NCBI GenBank assembly: GCA_902805865.1
Contig: CADCUK010000108.1
Span: forward strand, 1-43,708
Direction: 5' to 3'
Source: an uncultured Nocardioidaceae bacterium
GTDB taxonomy: Bacteria; Actinomycetota; Actinomycetes; Propionibacteriales; Nocardioidaceae
DNA length: 43,708 nucleotides
Shown: piece by piece, positions 22,456-31,293 of the stretch
Layout of the letters: the number at the start of each line of letters is the position of its first letter
Numbering within the stretch: the first letter of the stretch is position 1
The notes under the pieces: generated by a model
Databases searched by the model: none
Told to the model about the DNA's origin: nothing
The model's input: the letters and a program-made list of their open reading frames with translations, nothing else
Translations under genes and position numbers: made by a program

Positions 22456-23444
22456 GCAAGGCGGCCGACGACCTCGGGTTCGACCCGCAGCGGCTCTACG
22501 AGCAGCTCGAGAAGGCGATCCTCGGCCAGAGCCGCACGCTGAACCGGGTGCAGGTCGCCGAGCAGTCCGGCGTCTCGCTCGAGCGCGCGACGGCGCTGTG
22601 GAGGGCGCTCGGCTTCCCGGCCACCGACAGCGACGACGACGTGCTGTTCACCGAGGCCGACGTCGAAGCCCTCCAGATGGTCGACGAGCTGGTCGAGAGC
22701 GGGTTCATCGACCCCGAGGTCGAGCTCACGCTCGTGCGCAGCATGGGGCGGAGCTTCGCCCGGCTCGCGGAGTGGGAGATGTCCGAGCTGGCCTCAGCCG
22801 CCCTGTCCGGCTCGATGCTGACCGACCAGGCCCGCCTCGAGGGGCTCATCAAGGACCTGGTGCCGGCCGTGGAGAACGTCCAGAGGTACGTCTGGAGGCG
22901 GCACATCGCCAGCGCCGCAGGCCGGATGATGCTCTTCCCCGGCGGCGACGACGGCGTACCCATGGCGGTCGGGTTCGCCGACATCGTGGGCTTCACCCGG
23001 CGCAGCCGGGGGATGTCCACCGCTGAGCTCAGCCGGCTCGTCGAGGTCTTCGAGAGCACGTCGGCGTCGATCGTCACCCAGCACCGGGGACGGGTGATCA
23101 AGACGATCGGCGACGAGGTGCTGTTCGTCGCCGACAGCCCCGAGGAGGGCGCCCGCATCGCGGTCGATCTCGCCGATGCCCAGGAGACCGACCCCGACTT
23201 CCCCGAGGTCCGCGTCGGCATGGCGTACGGCGAGGTGATGAACCGGCTCGGTGACGTCTACGGCCCGGTGGTCAATGTCGCCTCACGGTTGACCTCGCTC
23301 GCCCGTCCGGGGCGGATCCTGGTGGACCGCGGGATGAACGCGGAGCTCCGGGAGCACGAAGAATTCCGGCTCAAGCGCAGCCGGACCGCGACCGTGCGGG
23401 GCTACAACCGTCTCGAGACCTATGCGCTGAAACGGCTTCGCTGA
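22452..23444 (+). CDS. Class III adenylate cyclase with N-terminal regulatory domain
   Basis: 330-residue cytosolic cyclase. Residues about 10-150 are a helical regulatory domain resembling that of the mycobacterial pH-responsive cyclase Rv1264. The catalytic domain (about 170-325) has the first metal Asp in GFADIVGFT, the second in KTIGDEVLF together with the adenine-selecting Lys (IKTIGD), the second adenine-contact Asp in GDVYGPVVN, and the transition-state Asn and Arg in NVASRL. All residues expected for ATP cyclisation are present, so it should make cAMP as a homodimer. The GTG start overlaps the upstream cNMP-binding gene (GTGA). Confidence 0.93.
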   Translation: MSKAADDLGFDPQRLYEQLEKAILGQSRTLNRVQVAEQSGVSLERATALWRALGFPATDSDDDVLFTEADVEALQMVDELVESGFIDPEVELTLVRSMGRSFARLAEWEMSELASAALSGSMLTDQARLEGLIKDLVPAVENVQRYVWRRHIASAAGRMMLFPGGDDGVPMAVGFADIVGFTRRSRGMSTAELSRLVEVFESTSASIVTQHRGRVIKTIGDEVLFVADSPEEGARIAVDLADAQETDPDFPEVRVGMAYGEVMNRLGDVYGPVVNVASRLTSLARPGRILVDRGMNAELREHEEFRLKRSRTATVRGYNRLETYALKRLR

Positions 23445-23471
23445 TCGGCGACTCGATCTAGCGTGGGGCAG

Positions 23472-24710
23472 ATGACCGGACCCCGATCCGTCGCTCTCAG
23501 CGTCGTCGCCCTCGGCCTCGCCCTCTCGGCGCTCGCGCCGGCCTCCACGGCGGCCACGACTCCAGCGGCGTCCCCCTCTGCAGCGGACGGCTCCCACGGC
23601 CCGACCGTGCACAGCTCCGACGGTGCCGCCGGTCCGCTCGCCGAGCCGATGCCGCGCGCCCGGCTGGCCGGGGTCGTGCGGTCGAACCAGAAGTCCTACA
23701 AGGTCGTCCCCGGGGTGCGCTTCCGGCAGTTCGACCAGCGCGACGCCCGCGGCACGATCCGCGCGTACCTGCTCCGCGCCAACCTGCAGAAGCCGGGGCT
23801 CTCGCTGCAGTACGCCGGCCTGCCGCAGGTCGCCGCCCGGGACGAGCTGACCGACATCCTCGCCCGCCGCCAGGCCGTCGCCGGCGTCAACGGTGACTTC
23901 TTCGACATCAGCGACACCGGGGCGCCCCTGGGGGTCGGCATCGACGGCTCACGCGTCGTGCACGGACCCTCGCAGGGCTGGCTCAAGTCGTTCGTGCTGC
24001 CGGCCAAGGGCACTGCGGCGGTCGGCGACCTCCCGGTCGAGGCGTCGGTCCGCAGGGCGCCCGACCTCGGCATCACCAACGTCAACTCACCCCGTGTCTC
24101 CATCGACGGCATCGGCGTCTACACCGAGCAGTGGGGCAGGGCCCCCGGCTACACCGTCACCGACGGTGCCAGGAATCGGGACGTCCGTCAGGTGGTCATC
24201 AAGGACGGACGCGTCGTGTCGAACACGACGTCGGTCAGTGCAGGCACCCAGATCGACGGCCGCATCCTCATCGGTCGCGGAGAGGGGGCGGTGCGGCTCA
24301 ACCGCCAGCTCCCGCTCGGCACCCGTGCCCGGGTGGTGCTGCGGGCACCTGCCGAGCCCCAGGTCGCGATCAGCGGGAGCGCCATCCTGCTGCAGGACGG
24401 GCGGATCCGCACCGACGACGACGGCGAGCTCCACCCACGCACCGCGGTGGGCGTCGACACGGACACCGGTCGGGTCCTGCTCCTCGTCGTCGACGGGAGG
24501 CAGGACCACAGCCGGGGCTACACGTTGCTGGAGCTGGCCAGGCTGATGAAGCAGCTCGGCGCCGAGGAGGCGCTGAACCTCGACGGCGGCGGCTCGTCCA
24601 CGATGGTCACCACGCGCCCGTCGGGCCGGACCAGGGTGGCGAACTCTCCCTCCGACGGCCAGGAGCGGACGGTGCCGAACGGCCTCCAGCTGGTGTACGA
24701 CGCCCCCTGA
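23472..24710 (+). CDS. Secreted phosphodiester glycosidase family protein (NAGPA domain)
   Basis: 412-residue exported protein. The signal peptide is about 30 residues (SVVALGLALSALAPASTAA), followed by a low-complexity linker to about residue 65. The NAGPA domain covers the C-terminal half, with GVNGDFFD, GVGIDGSRVV, TAVGVDTDTGRVLLLVVDGR and LNLDGGGSSTMV, the last holding conserved acidic residues. Relatives remove GlcNAc from phosphodiesters or act on cell-wall glycans; here an envelope or extracellular phosphoglycan substrate is likely but unproven. ATG 23472 is chosen; GTG 23463 is in frame. Confidence 0.88.
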   Translation: MTGPRSVALSVVALGLALSALAPASTAATTPAASPSAADGSHGPTVHSSDGAAGPLAEPMPRARLAGVVRSNQKSYKVVPGVRFRQFDQRDARGTIRAYLLRANLQKPGLSLQYAGLPQVAARDELTDILARRQAVAGVNGDFFDISDTGAPLGVGIDGSRVVHGPSQGWLKSFVLPAKGTAAVGDLPVEASVRRAPDLGITNVNSPRVSIDGIGVYTEQWGRAPGYTVTDGARNRDVRQVVIKDGRVVSNTTSVSAGTQIDGRILIGRGEGAVRLNRQLPLGTRARVVLRAPAEPQVAISGSAILLQDGRIRTDDDGELHPRTAVGVDTDTGRVLLLVVDGRQDHSRGYTLLELARLMKQLGAEEALNLDGGGSSTMVTTRPSGRTRVANSPSDGQERTVPNGLQLVYDAP

Positions 24711-24737
24711 GCCGCAGTCGCCTGGTCACGCGGCCGG

Positions 24738-25937
24738 TCAGGCCAGGGCGATCGTCAACCGGAGCAGCCAGTCCGGGTCGGACAGCCGGTCGCCGTACAG
24801 CTCGCGGAGCTGCTGCATCCGGTAGCGGACCGTCTGCGGGTGCACGAACAGCTCCGCGGCGACCTCGTCGCGCCGACCCTGGTGCAGCAGCCAGGACCGC
24901 AGCGTCTCGGTGAGCTTCTCCACCACGGCCGGCCGCAGCTCCGCCAGGGGCTCGAGGACCTGGAGCCGGAGGTCCTCCATCGCCCGGTCGTCCGCGCCGA
25001 GGATCAGCTCGGACAGGTGCTCCTCGGTGTCGACCGGCGCCGGTGAGGTGCGCTCGAGGTCGAGGCCCACCACCCGCAGCGCGCGGTCGTACGAGGACTG
25101 GACCTGCAGCCACGGACGGGAGGGACCGACCACCGCGTCGCGGCCGGCGAGGCTGCGGATCAGGGCGGTGCGGGCGGACCCGGTCGAGCCTGGCACCAGG
25201 AGCACGGTCAGGTCCGGCCGCTCCTCGAGGCCGGGCACCTGCTCGGTCGGCTGCAACGTGTCGCTGCCGAGCTGGGCGAGCACGCCCCGCGACCGGGACT
25301 CCGGCAGGATCACGACGGTCAGCAGTCGCGGCGGCTCCCAGTCGGCGCGCTCGGCGGCCGCGACCAGCGCGTCGGGAGGTCCCCCGCGCAGCAGGTGCTG
25401 CGTGAGCCGCTCGAGGTACCGCTGCCGCACCCGGCCGGTGGTCGCCAGCTCGTCGGCGTGCCCCGCGGCGCTGGCGGCGGACAGCTCGTCGATGTAGGCG
25501 AAGACGAGCTCGGCGAAGCGAGCGATCGTCAGCGCGGGCAACCCGGTCGCCACCGCCGAGCCGCTCATGTCCCGCCAGGCGATGCGGGCGCCGACGCGGT
25601 AGGCGTTGAGCAGCGCCTCCATGGTCCGGCCGCCGCGTGCCTCACCCCTGCCCAGCGCGTACGCCGCGTCGGCGACCTGGGCGAACGAAGCACTGCCCTC
25701 CGTCTGGCCCGAGGCGATGCCGAGGAAGCCGCCCAGCGCCAGCGCGACCGCGTTCTCGATGGTCCGGCCCATCTCCCCCTTGAAGGGGTCGGCGTAGCTC
25801 GGCACCTCGGCCCGGATCGCGCCGACGACCGCCTCGGCCACCTTCGGCAGCTCGGCACGCATGGCCTCCGCGGCATCGGGGGAGAGGTCCAGCTCTGCAG
25901 GCGACAGCCCACGGTCCCAGTTGCTCGAGCGGGGCAT
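24738..25937 (-). CDS. PucR family transcriptional regulator
   Basis: 399-residue regulator. The C-terminal 60 residues hold the PucR helix-turn-helix (RSWLLHQGRRDEVAAELFVHPQTVRYRMQQL). The central part has the GGDEF-like CdaR fold and the N-terminal 160 residues are helical. Start ATG 25937 follows AAAGGAG; the upstream in-frame codons lie in the operator region. Divergent from the ferredoxin reductase/desaturase operon, with a perfect 17-bp palindrome in its own leader. Probable local regulator of lipid desaturation and of itself. Confidence 0.9.
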   Translation of the reverse strand: MPRSSNWDRGLSPAELDLSPDAAEAMRAELPKVAEAVVGAIRAEVPSYADPFKGEMGRTIENAVALALGGFLGIASGQTEGSASFAQVADAAYALGRGEARGGRTMEALLNAYRVGARIAWRDMSGSAVATGLPALTIARFAELVFAYIDELSAASAAGHADELATTGRVRQRYLERLTQHLLRGGPPDALVAAAERADWEPPRLLTVVILPESRSRGVLAQLGSDTLQPTEQVPGLEERPDLTVLLVPGSTGSARTALIRSLAGRDAVVGPSRPWLQVQSSYDRALRVVGLDLERTSPAPVDTEEHLSELILGADDRAMEDLRLQVLEPLAELRPAVVEKLTETLRSWLLHQGRRDEVAAELFVHPQTVRYRMQQLRELYGDRLSDPDWLLRLTIALA

Positions 25938-25947
25938 TCCGACTCCT

Positions 25948-25964
25948 TTGTTCGCTGCGAACAA
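25948..25964. promoter_or_regulatory. Perfect 17-bp palindrome between PucR and desaturase operon (candidate operator)
   Basis: TTGTTCGC-T-GCGAACAA, perfect over 8-bp arms. It is 11 bp upstream of the PucR ATG, abutting the Shine-Dalgarno, and overlaps a possible -10 (TATTGT, minus strand 25968-25963). The divergent reductase gene starts 66 bp away. The best guess is autoregulation, with some effect on the operon. Confidence 0.6.
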
Positions 25965-26029
25965 TACCGTGGGATCGATTCACGTCGAGGACACAGGTAT
26001 TTGTATGCCCGGCCGGACAGGCTGAGTAC

Positions 26030-27145
26030 ATGACCACGACGTACCCCTCTCCCCGCCGCGCCGCCACCCTGCGCGCGCGGGCGGTCCGGTTCGCCGAGAT
26101 GGCCACGACTCCGCTGCTGCCGGCCGACTACCTCGACCTCGTCGCTCCGCTGCGCTCCGGTGCGCCGCTGCGGGGCCGGATCGAGGAGGTCGTCGCCGAG
26201 ACAGCAGACGCCGCGACGATCGTCATCCGTCCCGGTGCGGACTGGGCGGGCCACGTGCCCGGCCAGTACGTGCGCATCGGCGTCGACGTGGACGGCGTGC
26301 GCCAGTGGCGGGCCTACTCGCTCACGCACGGGCCCCGCGCCGACGGCCGGATCTCTGTCACCGTCAAGGCCGTTCCCGACGGCAAGGTGAGCAACCACCT
26401 GGTCCACCGCGCTCGTCCCGGGACGCTCGTCCACCTCGAGCAGGCCGCCGGTGACTTCGTCTTGCCGACCGAGGGCGGCAAGTTCCTCTTCGTCACCGCA
26501 GGCTCCGGCGTCACACCGGTGATCGGCATGCTCCGCAACCTCTTCCCGGTCGCCGACTCCGGCGCTGTACGGCTGGCCCGCAGCGAGCCGTACGACATCG
26601 TCGTCGTGCACGTCGCGCCGAGCGAGCCCCACTCGATCTTCCTGGCCAACCTGCGCCAGCTCGACGGGGCCGGCCTGATCCGGCTCGTCGCGAGGTACGA
26701 CGACCAGCACGGTGTGCTGGACGTCGAGGACCTGGCCGACCTGGTCCCGGACCTGTCCGAGCGGACCACGTTCGCCTGCGGGCCGGCTGGGCTGCTCGAC
26801 GCCCTTCAGCAGCACCACGACGGGCGCGGGCTGCCGCTCCTCACCGAGCAGTTCCGGCTCACCACGCTCGTCACCGGCGAGGGCGGCACGGTCACCTTCA
26901 CGGCCGCGGACACGGTCGTCGAGGCGTCCGGTGACACCCCGCTGCTGACCGCCGGCGAGGAGGCCGGCGTGCTGATGCCGTCCGGGTGCCGGATGGGCAT
27001 CTGCTTCGGCTGCGTCGTACCCCTGCGTGAAGGCACCGTGCGCGACCTGCGCAGCGGAGACATCACCACCGCCGTCGAGGGTGACGGCGTCAACATCCAG
27101 ACCTGCATCAACGCTGCGGCCGGCGACTGCCGCATCGACCTCTGA
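26030..27145 (+). CDS. Ferredoxin reductase with C-terminal 2Fe-2S domain (desaturase electron donor)
   Basis: 371-residue flavoprotein that passes electrons from NAD(P)H through FAD and a plant-type 2Fe-2S centre. FAD motif RAYSLTH; pyridine nucleotide segment FVTAGSGVTPVIGMLRN; CGPAGLLDAL; C-terminal cluster ligands SGCRMGICFGC and TCINAAAGDC. The architecture matches the mycobacterial Rv3230c partner of DesA3. The desaturase gene follows 14 bp downstream, so the two form a complete oxygen-dependent desaturation system. Start ATG 26030 has no clear Shine-Dalgarno. Divergent from the PucR gene. Confidence 0.93.
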   Translation: MTTTYPSPRRAATLRARAVRFAEMATTPLLPADYLDLVAPLRSGAPLRGRIEEVVAETADAATIVIRPGADWAGHVPGQYVRIGVDVDGVRQWRAYSLTHGPRADGRISVTVKAVPDGKVSNHLVHRARPGTLVHLEQAAGDFVLPTEGGKFLFVTAGSGVTPVIGMLRNLFPVADSGAVRLARSEPYDIVVVHVAPSEPHSIFLANLRQLDGAGLIRLVARYDDQHGVLDVEDLADLVPDLSERTTFACGPAGLLDALQQHHDGRGLPLLTEQFRLTTLVTGEGGTVTFTAADTVVEASGDTPLLTAGEEAGVLMPSGCRMGICFGCVVPLREGTVRDLRSGDITTAVEGDGVNIQTCINAAAGDCRIDL

Positions 27146-27159
27146 CCGGAAGGACCACC

Positions 27160-28347
27160 ATGACCGTCCTGCAGAAGAAGACCGAGAGCCCTGTCGCACA
27201 CCTGACCGCCGAGGACATCGAGAACCTCGGCCGCGAGCTCGACGCGATCCGCGCCGAGGTCATCGCCGACCGCGGTGAGCGCGACGCGGCGTACATCCGG
27301 CGCGTGATCGACGTGCAGCGCAAGCTCGAGCTCGGCAGCCGCGCGGTGCTGCTCGTGTCGCTGTTCCCGCCGGCGTGGATCGCCGGGACGATCGGGCTGA
27401 GCATCGCCAAGATCCTCGACAACATGGAGATCGGGCACAACATCATGCACGGCCAGTGGGACTGGATGCGTGACCCGAAGATCCACTCGACGACGTGGGA
27501 GTGGGACAACGTCTCCCCGGCGGCGCAGTGGAAGCACTCCCACAACGAGCTGCACCACACGTACACGAACGTGGTCGGCAAGGACAACGATCTCGGCTAC
27601 GGCATCATGCGCGTCGACGAGGACCAGAGGTGGCACCCGTTCTACCTCGGCCAGCCGGTGTGGAACTTCATCAACGCCTGCTTCTTCGAGTACGGCATCG
27701 CGGCGTACGACCTCGAGCTCGGCAAGAACCTGCGCAAGAGCCGTCGCAGCCGGCCGGAGTTCAAGGCGCGCTACAAGCAGGTCCTGGGCAAGATCCGCAA
27801 CCAGGTCACCAAGGACTACGTCGTGCACCCGCTGCTGTCGGGTCCGTCGTTCGCCTCCACGATGAGCGCGAACTTCACCGCGAACATCGTCCGCAACCTG
27901 TGGACGCACTCGGTGATCATGTGCGGCCACTTCCCGAACGGGGTCGAGACCTTCGAGCGCCGCTCGATCGAGGGTGAGACCCGCGGCGAGTGGTACCTGC
28001 GCCAGATGCTCGGCTCGGCCAACATCAGCGGCTCCAAGGCCATGCACCTGATGACCGGGAACCTGTCGTTCCAGATCGAGCACCACCTGTACCCGGACCT
28101 GCCGTCGAACCGGTACGCCGAGATCGCGCCGAGGATCCAGGAGATCTTCGAGCGCTACGGCCTCACCTACACCCAGGGCCCGCTGCCGAAGCAGGTCGCC
28201 TCGGCGTGGGCGAAGATCGTCCGGCTGTCCTTCCCCAACGGGTTCTTCGACCAGGTTGCCGGGGCTGGGGCGCCGGTCGTCGCGCCGGTGGTGTCGCTGG
28301 TACGCCGTACCGCGGACCGTGCCGAGCCGGCGCGTCCTGCCGCCTGA
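27160..28347 (+). CDS. Membrane fatty acid desaturase, DesA3-like
   Basis: Inserts a cis double bond into an acyl chain using O2 and a di-iron centre. 395 residues with the three His boxes: EIGHNIMHGQW, KHSHNELHHTYTN and FQIEHHLYPDLP. Hydrophobic segments lie around residues 65-90 and 220-250. Upstream is its reductase; start ATG 27160 follows GGAAGGACC. By analogy with DesA3 the product may be a delta-9 (oleic-type) acid, but position selectivity cannot be read. The last codons (AEPARPAA) are repeated as DNA beyond the stop, where a strong hairpin follows. Confidence 0.94.
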   Translation: MTVLQKKTESPVAHLTAEDIENLGRELDAIRAEVIADRGERDAAYIRRVIDVQRKLELGSRAVLLVSLFPPAWIAGTIGLSIAKILDNMEIGHNIMHGQWDWMRDPKIHSTTWEWDNVSPAAQWKHSHNELHHTYTNVVGKDNDLGYGIMRVDEDQRWHPFYLGQPVWNFINACFFEYGIAAYDLELGKNLRKSRRSRPEFKARYKQVLGKIRNQVTKDYVVHPLLSGPSFASTMSANFTANIVRNLWTHSVIMCGHFPNGVETFERRSIEGETRGEWYLRQMLGSANISGSKAMHLMTGNLSFQIEHHLYPDLPSNRYAEIAPRIQEIFERYGLTYTQGPLPKQVASAWAKIVRLSFPNGFFDQVAGAGAPVVAPVVSLVRRTADRAEPARPAA

Positions 28348-28426
28348 GGTACGCCGAGTCGGCGCGTCCTGCCGCCAGGATGCGCCGACTCGACGGCTGA
28401 GCCACGCCAGGATGCGCCGACTCGAC
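28321..28426. repeat. Cluster of copied hairpin arms around the desaturase stop codon
   Basis: Two related units. A 24-bp stretch at 28321-28344 (desaturase coding end) reappears at 28353-28376 with one change. A 21-bp stretch at 28374-28394 (GCCAGGATGCGCCGACTC core) reappears exactly at 28406-28426, ending on the pepN stop. The copies are sense and antisense versions of the same motif, as in REP-type elements. Confidence 0.7.
28355..28392. terminator. Long hairpin between convergent desaturase and pepN (bidirectional terminator or REP-like element)
   Basis: Left arm 28355-28371 begins CGAGTCGGCGCGTCCTG; right arm 28376-28392 is its complement except one position, which becomes a G-U pair in RNA. 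A 17-bp stem with a 4-nt loop. It can terminate transcription from both sides. The arms are much longer than a typical terminator needs and recur next door. Confidence 0.75.
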
Positions 28427-30864
28427 TAGAGGGCGCGGGCGGCGACGGACCTCTCGAGGAGGTCGAGGCACTCGGTGAGCCGCCGGGCCAGGCTCTTGTC
28501 GAGCCCGTCCCGCCCGATGACCTCCCTGGCCGGCTCGAGGGCCTCGTCGAACGCCGTGAACGGGAAGAACGCCTCCGCGACGTCCGGCAGCACCCATCCC
28601 TGGTACACCGACGCGATGCCCGGCACCTCGGCGAAGTACCGCTCGACGTAAGGGCTCGTCACGCTTTCTTGTCCGCGACGCCAGAATCCGTCGCCGGTCG
28701 CCTCGAGCTCGTAGTTCGGCACCGACTCCTCCCCGGTGAACCGTCGCCAGGCCCACGCCTTGGAGTCCGCGTCGGGCAGCGAGGCGCGGGCACGGGCATG
28801 GTCGACCTTCGACTCGGCCTCGGGAGCCTCGTCGAGCTGGGCCTGCAGCTCGTCGGCGTTGATGGCCCCGAGGACCGCGAGCCTCGTGAGGACCCGCCAC
28901 CGCAGGTCGCGGTCCAGCTCGAGCCCCTCGGGCAGCGAGTCCGACGCCAGCCACCCGCGCAGCTGCTCGGCGTCGTGCGCCGTGGCGAGCGCGACCTGGA
29001 ACAGTCCCAGCTGCCGTCCGCTCCCGGCCGACGCGCCGGCCAACCCCTCCAGAGCAGCCGCCTGGACACGCGCGGCGATCGCCGCCGGGTCCGCCGCCCA
29101 GGCGACGAGCCGACGGGTGGCGAAGTAGCCGAGCTGCTGCAGTCCCGTCTCGTCCTCCTCCACGGGCAGGGCGCGCTCGACCAACGACACCGCCTCGTCG
29201 ATCGGCAGCACAGCGTTGTGGACGTTCCCACGGACCGTGTTCAGCAGCGACGCCCGCATGAGGGGGTCGTCGATCCCGGCCACCAGGTCCGGCAGGGCCG
29301 CTCGCGTGGTCTCGTCCAGGTCGAAGCGTGCCCACGTCGCCTCGGCGGGGTCCGGGACGACCGCGGCGTCCCCCAGGTCGACCGGCGTCCGCTCGGACGT
29401 CAGCCGGACCGGCGTACGTCGCCAGCCCGTCCCGTCGTGGAGCGCCAGCTCGAAGGAGTGCGTCCGGTCGGCCGGGTGCTCGGCCGGCGGGGTCCGCACC
29501 AGCGATCCGCCGGCCCGGTCGATCGTGATCGTGTCGACGCCCGCGGTGCGCAGCCACCCGGTCGTCCAGTCGGAGAGGTCGCCCCCGCCGGCGCCCTCCC
29601 AGGCTGCGAACAGGTCGTGCATGGTCGCGTTGCCGAAACGGTTGCCCTCGAAGTGCTGCCGGGCCCCGGCGAAGAACACGTCGTCGCCCATCATCGCGGC
29701 GAGCTGCTTGAGCGCCGCGGACCCCTTGGCGTAGGAGATGCCGTCGAAGTCCTGCAGGGCGCTGCTCGCGTCCTGCGCGCCGTTGCCGGCGACCGGGTGC
29801 GTGACCGGCGACTGGTCGGTGAACAGCCCCCAGGTCTTGCGCACGAACGCGGTCTGCACCCAGGCATCGCCGTACTCGGTGGCGTCGGCGGTGACCCGGT
29901 TGCCCATGTACTCCGCGAACGACTCGTTGAGCCACAGGTCGTCCCACCACTCCGGCGTCACGAGGTTGCCGAACCACTGGTGGGCCATCTCGTGCGCGAT
30001 GGTCGTCGCGCGGCTGATGTGCTGGTTCCGCGTCACCCGTGAGGTGAAGATCAGCGGGTCGCGGAAGGTCACGCAGCCGGGGTTCTCCATCGCGCCTGCA
30101 TTGAACTCCGGCACGAAGGCCTGGTGGTAGTCACCGAACGCGTAGCGGATGCCGAACAGCCGGTGCAGCTCGTCGAAGCTCTGCCGGGTCAGCGTGAGCA
30201 GCTCGTCCGCCTGCTCGTCGAGCCGTGCCGCGAGAGACGCCCTCGCCTCGAGACCCAGCCGGATCCCGTCGTGCTCGTCGGTCACCTGGTGGTACGGACC
30301 GGCGACGAGCGTGACGAAGTACGTCGACAGGGGCGGCGTGGTGGCCAGCTCCCACTGTCCCTGCGAGACCTGCTCCGCGCGGCCGTTGCCGACGACGAGC
30401 CAGTCCGGCGGCGCGGTGACGTGCAGGGTGTACGGCGCCTTCAGGTCGGGCTGGTCGAAGCACGCGAAGATGCTCGGCGCCGCGTCCATGAACGACATCC
30501 CGTAGACGTAGTGCTTCCCGTCAGCGGGGTCGACCGCGCGGTGCAGCCCTTCGCCGTCGTTGCGGAACCCCATCACCGCCTCCACGACGAGCTCGTGCTC
30601 GTCCGGCGTGGTGGACAGGGCCAGCCTGCCGCGGTCCCAGGAACCGAGGTCGAGCGGCCGCCCGTCGAGAACGGCCGACCGGAGCTCCTTCGGCTTCACG
30701 TCGACGAACGTGTCGCCGCCGCGGCTGGTGAACCGGATGACGGTGCGGGACAGGAACGTCTCGTCGCTCGTAGTCAGGTCCAGGGTGACGTCGTAGGACG
30801 TGATGTCGAGGAGCGCCCGCCGGCGGACCGCCTCCTCGCGGGTGAGGCTGTGGAACTGCGACAT
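28426..30864 (-). CDS. pepN: Aminopeptidase N (M1 family)
   Basis: 812-residue cytosolic zinc aminopeptidase that removes N-terminal residues from peptides. The substrate-amino-group motif is GAMENPGCVTF and the zinc site HEMAHQWFGNLVTPEWW..LNESFAEY (HExxH-18-E). The C-terminal ERAP1-like helical domain spans about residues 520-800. Length is usual for actinobacterial PepN. Start ATG 30864 is the first in-frame Met (MSQFHSLTREEAVRRRALL), matching the family. It is 9 bp from the upstream thioesterase gene, so it probably belongs to the lpqE-like/gpmA/thioesterase operon. Confidence 0.95.
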   Translation of the reverse strand: MSQFHSLTREEAVRRRALLDITSYDVTLDLTTSDETFLSRTVIRFTSRGGDTFVDVKPKELRSAVLDGRPLDLGSWDRGRLALSTTPDEHELVVEAVMGFRNDGEGLHRAVDPADGKHYVYGMSFMDAAPSIFACFDQPDLKAPYTLHVTAPPDWLVVGNGRAEQVSQGQWELATTPPLSTYFVTLVAGPYHQVTDEHDGIRLGLEARASLAARLDEQADELLTLTRQSFDELHRLFGIRYAFGDYHQAFVPEFNAGAMENPGCVTFRDPLIFTSRVTRNQHISRATTIAHEMAHQWFGNLVTPEWWDDLWLNESFAEYMGNRVTADATEYGDAWVQTAFVRKTWGLFTDQSPVTHPVAGNGAQDASSALQDFDGISYAKGSAALKQLAAMMGDDVFFAGARQHFEGNRFGNATMHDLFAAWEGAGGGDLSDWTTGWLRTAGVDTITIDRAGGSLVRTPPAEHPADRTHSFELALHDGTGWRRTPVRLTSERTPVDLGDAAVVPDPAEATWARFDLDETTRAALPDLVAGIDDPLMRASLLNTVRGNVHNAVLPIDEAVSLVERALPVEEDETGLQQLGYFATRRLVAWAADPAAIAARVQAAALEGLAGASAGSGRQLGLFQVALATAHDAEQLRGWLASDSLPEGLELDRDLRWRVLTRLAVLGAINADELQAQLDEAPEAESKVDHARARASLPDADSKAWAWRRFTGEESVPNYELEATGDGFWRRGQESVTSPYVERYFAEVPGIASVYQGWVLPDVAEAFFPFTAFDEALEPAREVIGRDGLDKSLARRLTECLDLLERSVAARAL

Positions 30865-30873
30865 CCGCCGACC

Positions 30874-31293
30874 CTAGCCCGCGGTCGCGCCTTCCGCCGA
30901 GGGGAGGTTCTGCACCCGCAGCTGGCCGCGGGCGACCAGCCGTCCCTCGCCGTCGTGGGTCTCGATCAGCCACACCTGCTGGGACCGGCCCTGGTGCACC
31001 GGCGTGCCGACCGAGATGAGCTCGCCCTCCCGGACGGCACGGTAGAAGTCGGTGGTGTTGCTGACGCCGACGCACTTGCCCCGGTCGCCGAACCACGCCG
31101 AGGCGCCGATGCTGCCGAGGGTCTCCACGACGCTGGCGTGCACGCCGCCGTGGACGATCCCGAACGGCTGGTGGTGCTGCTCGCCGGCCGCCCAGCGGGC
31201 CTCCACGCGGTCGCCGCTCAGCGAGGTGACCTCCAGCCCGAGGTACTTCACGAACGGGCCGCTGAAGTCCCCGTTGACGACCTCGAGGTCCAT
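30874..31293 (-). CDS. Hotdog-fold thioesterase (PaaI family)
   Basis: 139-residue acyl-CoA thioesterase-like protein. The hotdog core is GIVHGGVHASVVETLGSIGAS, whose HGG motif is the PaaI/4HBT signature, followed by VGVSNTTDFYRAV. It acts in the cytosol as a tetramer in relatives and hydrolyses short or aromatic acyl-CoAs. The ATG at 31293 shares one base with the gpmA stop (TGATG), so translation is coupled. Substrate unknown. Confidence 0.9.
   Translation of the reverse strand: MDLEVVNGDFSGPFVKYLGLEVTSLSGDRVEARWAAGEQHHQPFGIVHGGVHASVVETLGSIGASAWFGDRGKCVGVSNTTDFYRAVREGELISVGTPVHQGRSQQVWLIETHDGEGRLVARGQLRVQNLPSAEGATAG

Noticed and set aside
24709-24733. GCCGC..GCGGC as terminator between the glycosidase and PucR genes
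   Set aside because: Only 5-bp stem with long loop; not above background.
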